Source of the DNA: a virus
Direction: 5' to 3' (one strand)
Length of the DNA: 45,529 nucleotides
Virus record (IMG/VR): IMGVR_UViG_3300042562_000704
Coordinates: 1-45,529 of that record
The notes beneath the pieces were generated by a model. That model did not search any database. It had not been told where the DNA came from and saw only the letters and a program-made list of their open reading frames with translations. Shown in pieces: positions 9,192-18,900 of the stretch. Both the position numbers and the translations under genes were made by a program. Each line of letters begins with the position of its first letter. The stretch's first letter is position 1.

Positions 9192-9662
9192 ATGAAAGCA
9201 ATTACATCAACAATCTTATTAGCAACTTTAACTGTTAGCTCATTATCTTCTCAAATTAAAAGAACATCTTACTACAACGAAACATTAAAAAGAGATGTTG
9301 TAGCTAGATATAACGAAGATGCTTTAGTGTTTGATTCTCCATTATTATCTGATGAGAAGATATTTGTAAATGCAAAATCAGATAGTTTAGACAAAGGATT
9401 TATCAACTTCTTTATTTATATTTATTTTCCAAAAAACATCAACCCTGAAGGATTTAATATCGTTTTAGGATACACGGATGGAACTACTGATATTTTTCAA
9501 CAAGTTAGATTTGATGAAGAAGATAACTATACTGAATACAAAGCTGTAGATAACATTAATAATATCTCATCTAAAAAAGTGCAATACATTACACTTAGAG
9601 GTGTTAAAAAGTTTAATATTTCTGATAAAACATATTTTGTGGACTTCTTTAAACATTTATAG
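9192..9662 (+). CDS. Secreted hypothetical protein inside the virion operon (moron-like)
   Basis: A 156-aa protein with a typical signal peptide (MKAITSTILLATLTVSSLSS, cleavage probably around residue 20), giving a mature periplasmic or surface protein of about 136 residues, mostly beta-prone and acidic. It has its own phage-type promoter at 9113 and sits between the muzzle and the first giant internal protein, the usual place and layout of a moron: a separately expressed gene altering the host envelope or blocking superinfection. No family recognised. The role is inferred only from location and export signal. Confidence 0.7.
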   Translation: MKAITSTILLATLTVSSLSSQIKRTSYYNETLKRDVVARYNEDALVFDSPLLSDEKIFVNAKSDSLDKGFINFFIYIYFPKNINPEGFNIVLGYTDGTTDIFQQVRFDEEDNYTEYKAVDNINNISSKKVQYITLRGVKKFNISDKTYFVDFFKHL

Positions 9663-9707
9663 TTATTTGTTTTTTTACTACATTTGTTATACTAAAAAAA
9701 TGTAGTT

Positions 9708-12700
9708 ATGCTAGACGATAAAGATAAAAATCCTAAAAAAGCTTCTGATACAGGTACTAAAGATAAAAATCCTAGAACTGTTTCCGAAACAGATACCTTA
9801 AGAAAAAGAGCGAAAATTGTTAAAGAAGCTCCAACAGGACCTGAATGGGAAAAAATCACTTCTGATGGCGAAGAAATTTATGTAAAGAGAGCAAAAGGCT
9901 CAGAGCCTGATTCTACAAGTAGAAGAATAGAAAAAAAACCTGTTGATATTAATAAGGTTAAAACTAAATATGTAGGCGCTCCTCCAAAAGATAAGCCTAA
10001 AAAAGATATAGAGAAAAGAAAAACTCCACCTACAAAGATGGATGAAGATGAGGTTGTTAGAGTTGTTAAAGATGAGGAAGAACCTAACATTCCTACTCCC
10101 CCTACGCCAACTGAACCAACGCCTACGCCTCCGCCTGCATCTAAACCCACTCCTAAACAAACAGGTTTATACGGAAGTATTAGCACTTACGAAAAAATAG
10201 ACCCTGCTGCTCAATGGGGAGCTGATTATGGAATAACAACATTTACATTTCCTGATGCAGAGGGAAGATATACTAATACTTCAAGAACTGTAAATATTGA
10301 TAAAGAGGGAAATGAAATAGCTTATGATTTAGCTAATCCTTTAAATAGTTTTAAAGACGGAAAGTTTACCCCAACTCTTACAGGTAGAACTATTGAAGAT
10401 GTAAGAAACGAATGGTCTCTCGCGGGTATATCTAAGCCAACGGATTATAGCGGAAATAAAGCTAACCCTGATTATAAAGGAAGTTTAATGATGCCGGGAA
10501 CTAAAGCTACGAGAATAGTTGGTGGCGGCGGTGGAGAGTTTAATCAAAGAAATACAGCAAATACTCCAAGCGCTTTAAAAGGAGCTCCTACGGGATACAT
10601 TGAACAGAAGTATGATTCAGAAGGTAAGCCTATTTTTACTCCTAATCAAGGAGTTCAATTTAATGAAGAAAACGTAGCCCCTTTAAGAGAAGGGGAAATG
10701 GAAGTTGGTAAAATGTACGATATTCCTAATACAACCACTACAATAGTACCAGAACAAAACAGAGCTAAAGGAGGCAAGATTATGGCTCCTAAAGTAATGA
10801 AGAAGTATGCTCAAGCAGGAGTTGTTCAAGTGCCGGGAAGTCAAAATCAAAATGACACGGGTAACGTACCTCTTACTAAAGAGGAAATAGACGCTAAAAA
10901 GAAAAAAAATGATGCGTTGATGTCTCAATTAGGTTCTGCTGCAATGACTATTGGTAATCAATTAAACCAACAACCTATTGATTACTCTTTATCTGAAAAA
11001 CAAAGACAAAATGCTGATTTAGCTAATGTAGCTGCCGACCAAGCTCTTTCTGCTACAGTTCCTTATTATGGACTTGTTACAGGCACTTGGGATATTGCGA
11101 ACTCTATGACGGCTAAGGATAAATATGGTGAAGCTAAGCCCGGAATAAATGCTGCAATTAGCGAAATGACAACTAATCCTATTGAAGGTGCTATTAAAGA
11201 AGCGTCAAAAGGAAATGTTTTAGGAGCGCTAAGAGAGTCTAGTGGATGGGGTAAGATAGGAAGAGCTGGTATGCAAGTTATTGGCAAAGGAGAAGAAACT
11301 AAAGGATTTTTTGGAGGTGTTAATAAAGCTTTAGGTACTACGGACAGAAAGATAGCAGGAGAGAAATACATGGCGGAACAATTAGCTGAAGCTACGGCTA
11401 AAGATGCTGCTTATAAACAAAGTCAAGCTGTAGCTAATAGAAATGCAGATATTTTAGAAGGAGCTAAGGTTCAAGGATTATATGATTTATCTAGCCCTGA
11501 ATATGATGAGAATAGACAATTAATACTAAAGCCAGGATATGCTAAAGGTGGTGTTATAGGCGCTGCCAAAATGAGATATGCTAAGGGTGGTACAATAGTA
11601 GGTAAAGGTGGTCCAAAAGACGATGCTATATTTACTAAAGCTAACGAAAAAGGTATTGCTCCGGGTAGCTTTATAGTTCCTGCTGAAAATAACGAAAAAG
11701 CAAAAGGAATAAGAGCTGCTTTATTTGGAGGTAAGAATAAGAAAGCTGAATTTAAAAAAGGTGGAGAAACAGAGTCTAATGTTGCGGTAAGTAACGGAGA
11801 ACATTTGTTTACGCCTAAAGAAAGAAAAAAGATTATTAACTACTTAGGAGAAGAAATCTTAGAAGAACTAGCTCCTAATGCAGAAGAAAATAGTGAAGAA
11901 ATGAATATGGGTGGTATGTTAGGAACTATGACTGACAAAACAAACATGAGAGAATATGTAGAAGGTGGTTTAATGAAGCGTGCAGATGGCTCTTATTCTA
12001 AAAGAGGATTATGGGATAACATTAGAGATGCTGCGGGTAGTGGTAAAAAGCCAACTGCGGAAATGTTAAAACAAGAAAAAAAGATTAAAGCTGAATATTA
12101 CAACGGAGGTATTATACCTGAAAATGTTGCTACTCAAAAAAGAACAGAGCAAATTCAAGATAGTTATGCAGGAGGTGGATATGTAGTTGAAGCGTCTAGT
12201 GATAGAGAAGGTAAAACTCACAAGGTAACAGGCCCTGATGGTACTGAAAAATACTTTGGAGATTCTAACTTAGGACAACATCCTAAAGACCCTGAAAGAA
12301 AAAAAGCTTTCTACGCAAGACATAAAGAAAACTTAGATAACAATCCTTTCTTCAGAGCTTACGCAAGAGAAACTTGGGCGGAAGGTGGAACTACAGGAGA
12401 TGGTTTAAGTAAATCTAAAGCTAAGATTATGCTACACGAAGGTATGGCTCATGGTAAACCTATTACAGAACAACAACGTAAATACTTTGGTTGGGTAGCA
12501 GGTGGAAGCAAAGAATCTAAAATGGATAGTGGTAAGATTATGGCTCCTAAAATGAAAGGATATGCAGCGGGTGGAGATGTAGAAGGAACAGGTGACGGAA
12601 CTACTCCAAGCGGTCTTAAAATAGCTGCAAGGAAAAATTCTACAGGTGTTGCTGAGTTTGACAAAGAAATAGATAATATTTCTAAAAAAGTTTACACGAG

Positions 12701-14423
12701 CGCTGCTCAACTAGAGGCTGATGCTAAGAAATTAGAAGCTATACAAGATAAATATAATGCTATTTACGGAAAGAATAGTTTAGAAATATCTAATGCTAGA
12801 CAAGGTTTATTTAAAATTAAACCAGAAGTAGAAAAGAAATACGCGTCTATAAAAACAAGTATGGAAAATTCAGATGTTGTAAAACAAGGAGTTTTAGCAT
12901 TAAAATCAATAGGAGCTTCTGAAAAAGATATTAATGATTATAAAAAAGAAATAACTGATAAAAAAATAAATGTTGGTTATGGGGCCGGAAGTACTACTTA
13001 CGGAGATATAACAGATAAATATCTTAAAAGTGTAGGAACAAGAGAATCTAAAAAGTCGGCTGTAGAATCTAAAAAAACGGATATAGAGTTATTGAAAAAT
13101 GATGCTAGTAAATTTTATGGAGAAAAGTATAGCGAATCTAAATCTAAACTAGATGACATTAATAAAAATCCTCAAAATTATACAGTAGACCAAATAAGTG
13201 AAGTTAAAAAAAACTATGAACTTTATACAAGAAAATTGAATGATGTTGTCGGAGCTATAAATGAAGGTGGATTAAAGTTAGTTAGAGAAAGAGATTTATA
13301 TAAAGACTTAGCTAAAAAAGAAGGTGTTTCTGTTAAAGGTGATAGTAAATTAGAGCCAACAGTTTATGCTGCAAAAACAACAGAGGCTGAAGTTGCCAAA
13401 ACTACACCTGTAGAGACTTCATCTCAATCTAATAAAACTTACGAAGAATTAATTACCCCTCCTTTAACTTGGAAAGGTTCTAAAGAGGCGTGGAAGGCTG
13501 CTGCTGATAAATCAATTAAAGAAGGTAAGACTGTTCCTAAAGATGGTGTGTCGGCAGTTACTACTACGGCATCCGTTAAAGCTCCTTCCGTTAAAAAAGT
13601 TGCAACATCAAAAGTTGCTACATTGCCAACGGCTACTAGCGAATCAGGAAGCGCTTATGATACAAGAATGGAAAGAGAGGCTAGGGACGCTGCTTTATTA
13701 TCTAAACCCACAACTGCTACAACACCTTTAGCAGAAGCAATAACAGAATCGGAAAGCGCTCGTGATGCAAGAATGGCAAGAGAAGCTAAAGACGCTGCTT
13801 TGTTAGAAACATCTCCTAAAGCTCCAAAAAAAGGATTAATGGATTATGTAAGTAGAATTGACCCAGGAGCTGCTTTCTCTGCTTACCAAATAGGTCAAGG
13901 AAGTAAGTTATTGAAAAGCGGACAAAGACCTGAAGATGTTTCTAAAATAGACCCTGCTTATAATGCTGCTGTAGAGAGAGCTCAAAGAGATGCCACTTTC
14001 GGTTACACTCCTGAGCAAGCTGCTATGTTAGACCAAAAAGCAATTAACGCTCTTAACGATGCTAGATTCTCAGGTAGAAACTTAGCGGGTGGAAGCGCAG
14101 GAACCGCTTTCCAACAAGAGCGTCAAGCCATTAATCAAGGTTGGTCTAACGCTTTACAATTAAAATCTGCTGACCAACAATTAAGAATGCAGAAACAACA
14201 GTATGCAGACCAAGCGGTTAAAGAAAGAGCTGACTTCTTAGATATGCAACGTAGAAGGGCATTTGGTGATGCTATGAATACTTACAATGTTAATCAAGAA
14301 AGTGGTTCTGCGTTAGTGGGAGCAGGTGTTAGAAACGCTATTGGAGCATTTAGATACCAAAAAGAATTAGACGCTCAAGAGAGAGCTGCTAAGATAGCTG
14401 GAACGCCAATAACAACAGGATAA
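9708..14423 (+). CDS. Giant internal/cargo-type virion protein 1, 1571 aa, with KGG repeats
   Basis: A 1571-aa low-complexity protein. Its order is: a basic N-terminus with duplicated DKNPK/DKNPR, a Pro/Thr-rich linker (about residues 130-150), a Gly-rich region, then many AKGGxI/GGK repeats (for example GKIMAPKVMKKYA and GKIMAPKMKGYA) around residues 350-950, a helical Lys/Glu-rich part, a 25-residue internal duplication near 1310-1365, and an Ala/Gln-rich helical C-terminus. This composition is familiar from crAss-like internal 'cargo' proteins ejected with the DNA. A phrase GPKDDAIFTK...APGSFIVPAENN also occurs in phage tail-associated proteins. It is preceded by TACATTTG at 9679, a possible -7 box. 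A terminator follows it. Confidence 0.6.
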   Translation: MLDDKDKNPKKASDTGTKDKNPRTVSETDTLRKRAKIVKEAPTGPEWEKITSDGEEIYVKRAKGSEPDSTSRRIEKKPVDINKVKTKYVGAPPKDKPKKDIEKRKTPPTKMDEDEVVRVVKDEEEPNIPTPPTPTEPTPTPPPASKPTPKQTGLYGSISTYEKIDPAAQWGADYGITTFTFPDAEGRYTNTSRTVNIDKEGNEIAYDLANPLNSFKDGKFTPTLTGRTIEDVRNEWSLAGISKPTDYSGNKANPDYKGSLMMPGTKATRIVGGGGGEFNQRNTANTPSALKGAPTGYIEQKYDSEGKPIFTPNQGVQFNEENVAPLREGEMEVGKMYDIPNTTTTIVPEQNRAKGGKIMAPKVMKKYAQAGVVQVPGSQNQNDTGNVPLTKEEIDAKKKKNDALMSQLGSAAMTIGNQLNQQPIDYSLSEKQRQNADLANVAADQALSATVPYYGLVTGTWDIANSMTAKDKYGEAKPGINAAISEMTTNPIEGAIKEASKGNVLGALRESSGWGKIGRAGMQVIGKGEETKGFFGGVNKALGTTDRKIAGEKYMAEQLAEATAKDAAYKQSQAVANRNADILEGAKVQGLYDLSSPEYDENRQLILKPGYAKGGVIGAAKMRYAKGGTIVGKGGPKDDAIFTKANEKGIAPGSFIVPAENNEKAKGIRAALFGGKNKKAEFKKGGETESNVAVSNGEHLFTPKERKKIINYLGEEILEELAPNAEENSEEMNMGGMLGTMTDKTNMREYVEGGLMKRADGSYSKRGLWDNIRDAAGSGKKPTAEMLKQEKKIKAEYYNGGIIPENVATQKRTEQIQDSYAGGGYVVEASSDREGKTHKVTGPDGTEKYFGDSNLGQHPKDPERKKAFYARHKENLDNNPFFRAYARETWAEGGTTGDGLSKSKAKIMLHEGMAHGKPITEQQRKYFGWVAGGSKESKMDSGKIMAPKMKGYAAGGDVEGTGDGTTPSGLKIAARKNSTGVAEFDKEIDNISKKVYTSAAQLEADAKKLEAIQDKYNAIYGKNSLEISNARQGLFKIKPEVEKKYASIKTSMENSDVVKQGVLALKSIGASEKDINDYKKEITDKKINVGYGAGSTTYGDITDKYLKSVGTRESKKSAVESKKTDIELLKNDASKFYGEKYSESKSKLDDINKNPQNYTVDQISEVKKNYELYTRKLNDVVGAINEGGLKLVRERDLYKDLAKKEGVSVKGDSKLEPTVYAAKTTEAEVAKTTPVETSSQSNKTYEELITPPLTWKGSKEAWKAAADKSIKEGKTVPKDGVSAVTTTASVKAPSVKKVATSKVATLPTATSESGSAYDTRMEREARDAALLSKPTTATTPLAEAITESESARDARMAREAKDAALLETSPKAPKKGLMDYVSRIDPGAAFSAYQIGQGSKLLKSGQRPEDVSKIDPAYNAAVERAQRDATFGYTPEQAAMLDQKAINALNDARFSGRNLAGGSAGTAFQQERQAINQGWSNALQLKSADQQLRMQKQQYADQAVKERADFLDMQRRRAFGDAMNTYNVNQESGSALVGAGVRNAIGAFRYQKELDAQERAAKIAGTPITTG

Positions 14424-14446
14424 ATTAAATACAACAAAAGTTCAAG

Positions 14447-14474
14447 AAAGGAAATGTAAAAAGTTTCCTTTTTT
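14447..14474 (+). terminator. Intrinsic terminator after the 1571-aa gene
   Basis: AAAGGAAA (14447-14454) pairs with TTTCCTTT (14464-14471) across a 9-nt loop and continues into a T-run. Placed 24 bases after the stop codon, it separates the 1571-aa gene from the rest of the virion module, implying attenuation or a further promoter before 14522. Confidence 0.7.
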
Positions 14475-14521
14475 GCATTATATTAATATTAAAAATTAGT
14501 ATCTTTAAACAAAAATTACTC

Positions 14522-15952
14522 ATGGCAATACAAGCAGGTTTAGCTCGCGGTTTAGCACAAGACCTTCAATACGACCAACGTATTCAAGACTTACGATACC
14601 AAAAACAAGAAATGGATAGAGCGCAAGCTATGAATGCTGCGAAAGTTAAGATGTTCGTAGATGATACGGACTATATGAATGCTGTTAATCAGTTTGATAA
14701 TCCTCGTATAAAGCAGTATAGTGAAGATGTAATAAAGGGATTAGGTAAATACATTAATGAGAATCCTGATTACATGTACGACTCTCAGAAGATGATGGAA
14801 GTAAAAAGGATGAAAAGACAATTAAAAGACAATCCTTATTTACATCAAGGCATGGCTTCTGATGACGCTATTAAGAAATTACATGCAGATATGGCTGAGG
14901 TTGCTAAAAATCCTGATATGCACAATAAAGGCGCTTACGAGAAATTAGCTCAACAAGAACAAAACTATTATAAGTTTGGTAATCAAGATGGAGAAGATGC
15001 TGCAAGACAAATTGGAGCTAAAGCATTTGTGTATAATAAGCCTAGAGATTTTAGAGATTTGAATGCGGACTTTGTAGACATAGGAAATAAATTTAAAGAT
15101 GTTAAACAGACTGCTATGGCAGGTAAAGGAAGAAATGCTTTCTCTGAATACGCTAACCCTGAAACATTAAAAATAGTTGCTAATCAATACTATTCTCAAA
15201 ACCCTGAACAGATAGCTCAAGAGGCTGCTAAGGCAGGAATGGACCCTGTAGAATATGTAATGAAAGGAATAGATGCTCATATACCTAAAAAAGTTGATTA
15301 TGGAGATTATGGATTAATAGATGCTATGACTATGAGAAATTTAGCCAAAAGGGATGCCGAAGCTAGCGCTAAGCCTGAAACTAGTTCTACTTGGGATTAT
15401 GAAATAAGAGGTAAAGAGGAAGGAAAAGATAGTGGAGAAAAGTTTGACAGAATATTTGGCATTCCTAAAAATGTTACTATAAGAGATAATAAGGGTAATC
15501 CTTACGATTTAACAGGAATAGAGTTTAAGCATACGGGAAGCCATAAAGTGTTTGAAGAAACCGTAATGGGTAAAGATGGAAAACCTAAAAAAGTAAAAGT
15601 TAAAAAAGCTTTAGTATTTGCTGATTTACCTACAGACCAATCTGATGAAATTGGAATTACAAAAAATCCTATGTTTTTCGGAGATTCGGAAATAAGCTCA
15701 AGCTTTGTTGGAAATTCGGCAATATCATTAGTAGACAGAGTTAATAAAGACGGGAAATCAATTAAGGCTGCTCAAATTAAAACATGGGTTCCTATTGATG
15801 TAGACAACCAATCACAAAGAGGTGAGTATGATAAAATAGGATTAGCTAGTAAATACCAAGAAGGAGTAGACCAAGGTGTACAGGTTGGATATGATAAGGA
15901 AGGAAACTTATGGAATCTTGAAACGGAAGAACTTATACAGAAAAAACAATAA
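14522..15952 (+). CDS. Internal virion protein candidate, 476 aa
   Basis: A soluble, largely helical protein (many Gln, Lys, Asp, Ala) beginning MAIQAGLARGLAQDLQYDQRIQDLRYQKQEMDRAQAMNAAK, a start typical of helical internal virion proteins. The C-terminal third is more beta-like with repeated charged turns. It is flanked by two giant internal-protein genes and separated from the next by one base, so it is probably part of the ejected cargo or its scaffold. No enzymatic motif seen. A TATCTTTA at about 14500 could be its -7 box, but no good -33 partner is visible. Confidence 0.55.
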   Translation: MAIQAGLARGLAQDLQYDQRIQDLRYQKQEMDRAQAMNAAKVKMFVDDTDYMNAVNQFDNPRIKQYSEDVIKGLGKYINENPDYMYDSQKMMEVKRMKRQLKDNPYLHQGMASDDAIKKLHADMAEVAKNPDMHNKGAYEKLAQQEQNYYKFGNQDGEDAARQIGAKAFVYNKPRDFRDLNADFVDIGNKFKDVKQTAMAGKGRNAFSEYANPETLKIVANQYYSQNPEQIAQEAAKAGMDPVEYVMKGIDAHIPKKVDYGDYGLIDAMTMRNLAKRDAEASAKPETSSTWDYEIRGKEEGKDSGEKFDRIFGIPKNVTIRDNKGNPYDLTGIEFKHTGSHKVFEETVMGKDGKPKKVKVKKALVFADLPTDQSDEIGITKNPMFFGDSEISSSFVGNSAISLVDRVNKDGKSIKAAQIKTWVPIDVDNQSQRGEYDKIGLASKYQEGVDQGVQVGYDKEGNLWNLETEELIQKKQ

Positions 15953-15953
15953 T

Positions 15954-18900
15954 ATGTCAGATACTCCTAAATTCAACCCAAACAACATAGTTAAAAGAGC
16001 TTATTTGAAAGATATTAATTCTTCAAATTTATCAGAGCAATCAACAGATGGAGAAACTCCTAAATATGATGCTTCTAAGATTGTAAAAAAAGGGTATGCT
16101 CCTAAAGAGGATTTCCAAGAGGAAGGATTTTCTCCTGATAAGTATATTTCTGATACGGGTGGAGATAATATAGAAACTACTTTAGATTTCATTCAAAAGA
16201 ACTCTAGGAGAATAATGAGGGATGATGAAAAAGATATTCTTAGGGATATGTTTAAAAACCCTAACGCTACTAAAGAAGATATATCTGATGCTATTGTAAC
16301 CCTACAAGGTAAAAAAGCAAAGCAACAAGAGAATACTATAACCATGCCTGATTATTACATGGATATAAATGAAAAAGGTGTTTATAAACCAATAGCTTTA
16401 ACCCAAGGAGAAAGGGCTCCTAAAGGAAAAGAAATGGTTAGTATTTGGGGAACTCAAAAATCGGCTAATGATGATGCTTGGTATACAGATGTAGCTAAAA
16501 CCGCTTTTAATATCATTCCCGGAGTAGTTGGAGGCGTTGTAGACGTTCTTCAATTAGGAACAGAACTTGTTACAGGGGAAGAATCCGATTGGCTAAGACA
16601 AGCTCAAATAGGACAAGAAGCGTTAAAATTTAAAAAAGATGCAGATATAGAGAAGTCTATATATAATACTGAAGATATAAACAAGTTTACAGATTTATTT
16701 GACCCTAGTAGGGTTAATTTAAGCCCTGAGGTTATTTGGGGAACAGCTTTATCTGCCGCAGGATTTATGGGTGAAATGTTAGTGCCCGCTTCCATAATAG
16801 CTAAAGGAGCAAAGGGATATAAAGCACTTAAGGCGGGTTCAGTATTAATAGAAGAAGCGGGCGGGATAAGCAAGATAGCTCAAAAGGCATCTGTATTCGC
16901 AGGCTCTTTTATGACTCAAATAGGAGACGTAATGGATAGTTCTTCTGAAGCAGGATTAGAAGGTAGAGTAAAAGCTTTATACGATTTAACAATAGGTTCC
17001 GCTTTAGCTTTAGTGGATGCTAAGTATGATGTTGCGGGAAAGATATTAACAAATAAGTTAGCTCAAGACGCTAAAAAAGAAATACTTTCTGAGGTTGGAA
17101 AAAAGTTAGTTAAAGATAAGCTTGGAAACGTAACCAAAGAATCTTTAAACGAAGCTACTAAAGAAGCTATGACGGCATATACACCTATAGTTAGTGGTTT
17201 TGCTAAGAATTATGGAAAAGATGTTTTAGATGAAGTTAAAGACGAAGTTTTACAATCTTTTATAGAAAAAGCAGGTCAAAATGTTTACGATAAATTATCT
17301 CCTCAAGAGAAAGCTAATTTTGGTACAGATGCCTTTAGCGCAAAATCTTTTGGGGAGTATATCAATAGTGCCGCATCAGGATTAGTTGGCGCAGGAGCTC
17401 CATCTTTAATGTCTGCTAAAGGTAAACAACAAGTTGATTATAAAGCTCAATCTAATAGTGCTTATAATACTGTAATACAAGGAGAAGAAGCTGTAAAAGC
17501 TTTTAAAACTAATATTACTAACGCTTTCCAATCAGGTCAAATAAACAAAGAAGATTACGATAATGCTATACTTAAAGTAGATACTTACGATAGTTACGAA
17601 AAAACTACTAAGGACTTAACTTTAGATAACGATAATAAAAAGAAACTATTTGAACTTTCTTTACAAAAAGAAAACTTAAAGGCAGCTATAAAAGATGCTG
17701 AATCTAAAGATACGGAAGGTCATTCTCGTTTAGATGAAATGAATCCGACGCAATTAGGATTACACAACTCTAAAATGAAACAAGCTAAGGCTTTACAAGA
17801 TGAGATTGATTTAATTGTTTCTAAATCAGAAGTGTTACAACAGCCTGAAGTTGCGGAAAAAGTAGTAGAGAAAGTAGTTAAAGCAGAAGAAAAAGCAACA
17901 GAAGGAACAAAGGTAAAAGAAGGTGTTAGTTCTGAGATTGGAGCTATATTAGGTAGACAATACAAAGTTAAAACTCCCGTTGGCGGAGAGGTTGCTGTTC
18001 CGGGTAAAGCGGCTTATGAAGTACCTAAAAAGGTATTGGAAGAAACAAGAAAGATGAAGGATATTCCCGTTGAAGAATTTAATGACCCTAATTTTGATGT
18101 AACGGTTAAGCAAGCTAAACTTGCAGAAGCTTTAGATGAAACTCCCGAAAAGACAACTACAGGTACATTACAAATAGATAATGAGTTTACTGATGACAAA
18201 GGTCGTCAAGTTCAAACATTTAACATAACGCTACCTAATGGAAAGGCTGCTCGTTTTGCATCTTCTATGGTAAGATTTCCAGAAGAAAATGCTGCGGGTG
18301 GATTTAGAGGTAATACATACGAAGAAAACCTAACTAATAAAGAAAATCCTGTTGGTCAGAAATTAGGAATTACTGTTAGAACTTTAAAAGATTCGGGTAG
18401 AAAAGTAATATTTGTTTGGAATGCAGAACAAGGCTCTAAGTTTGGTAAGCATATAGGAATGGTTAAAGAGAGATTAAGAGGTAAATCCGAATATGGCGCG
18501 GCTGATTTAGATGAGATGGCGGATTTAAGGATGATTAATATGGGGCAAAACCCTAATGCTCCTGCTCCTGGTATTTTTACTCCTAAAGAACCAACAAAAG
18601 GTGGACCCAAAGTATCTATACCCTTTACTATAACTACAGATATGAGAAGGCAACTAGCTGATTTAGGATATAAAAAAGCAGATGTTCAATCCATGAAGCC
18701 AGAGGAGGCTAATGATATAATTAATACTCAAAGAACTAAATCTAAAACTAAAAAACAGCCATTAGAAGAAGTAGAGGTTAAAGATAAAAAAGCTGCTGCT
18801 AAAGTAGAAAAAAAGATTGCAGATTTAAGAGCGCAAGAACAAGAGGAATTAAAAAAAGAAATACCTAACATAGATAAATATAAGGTAGATGGTAAGGTAG

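Noticed and set aside
9878-10186. Long minus-strand frames opposite the 1571-aa gene
   Set aside because: They mirror the Pro/Thr-rich and repeat regions of the real gene, have odd composition and no promoter or neighbouring minus-strand genes.
14475-14521. Strong promoter before the 476-aa gene
   Set aside because: A TATCTTTA box is present but no -33 element lies at the right distance, so it was not listed.
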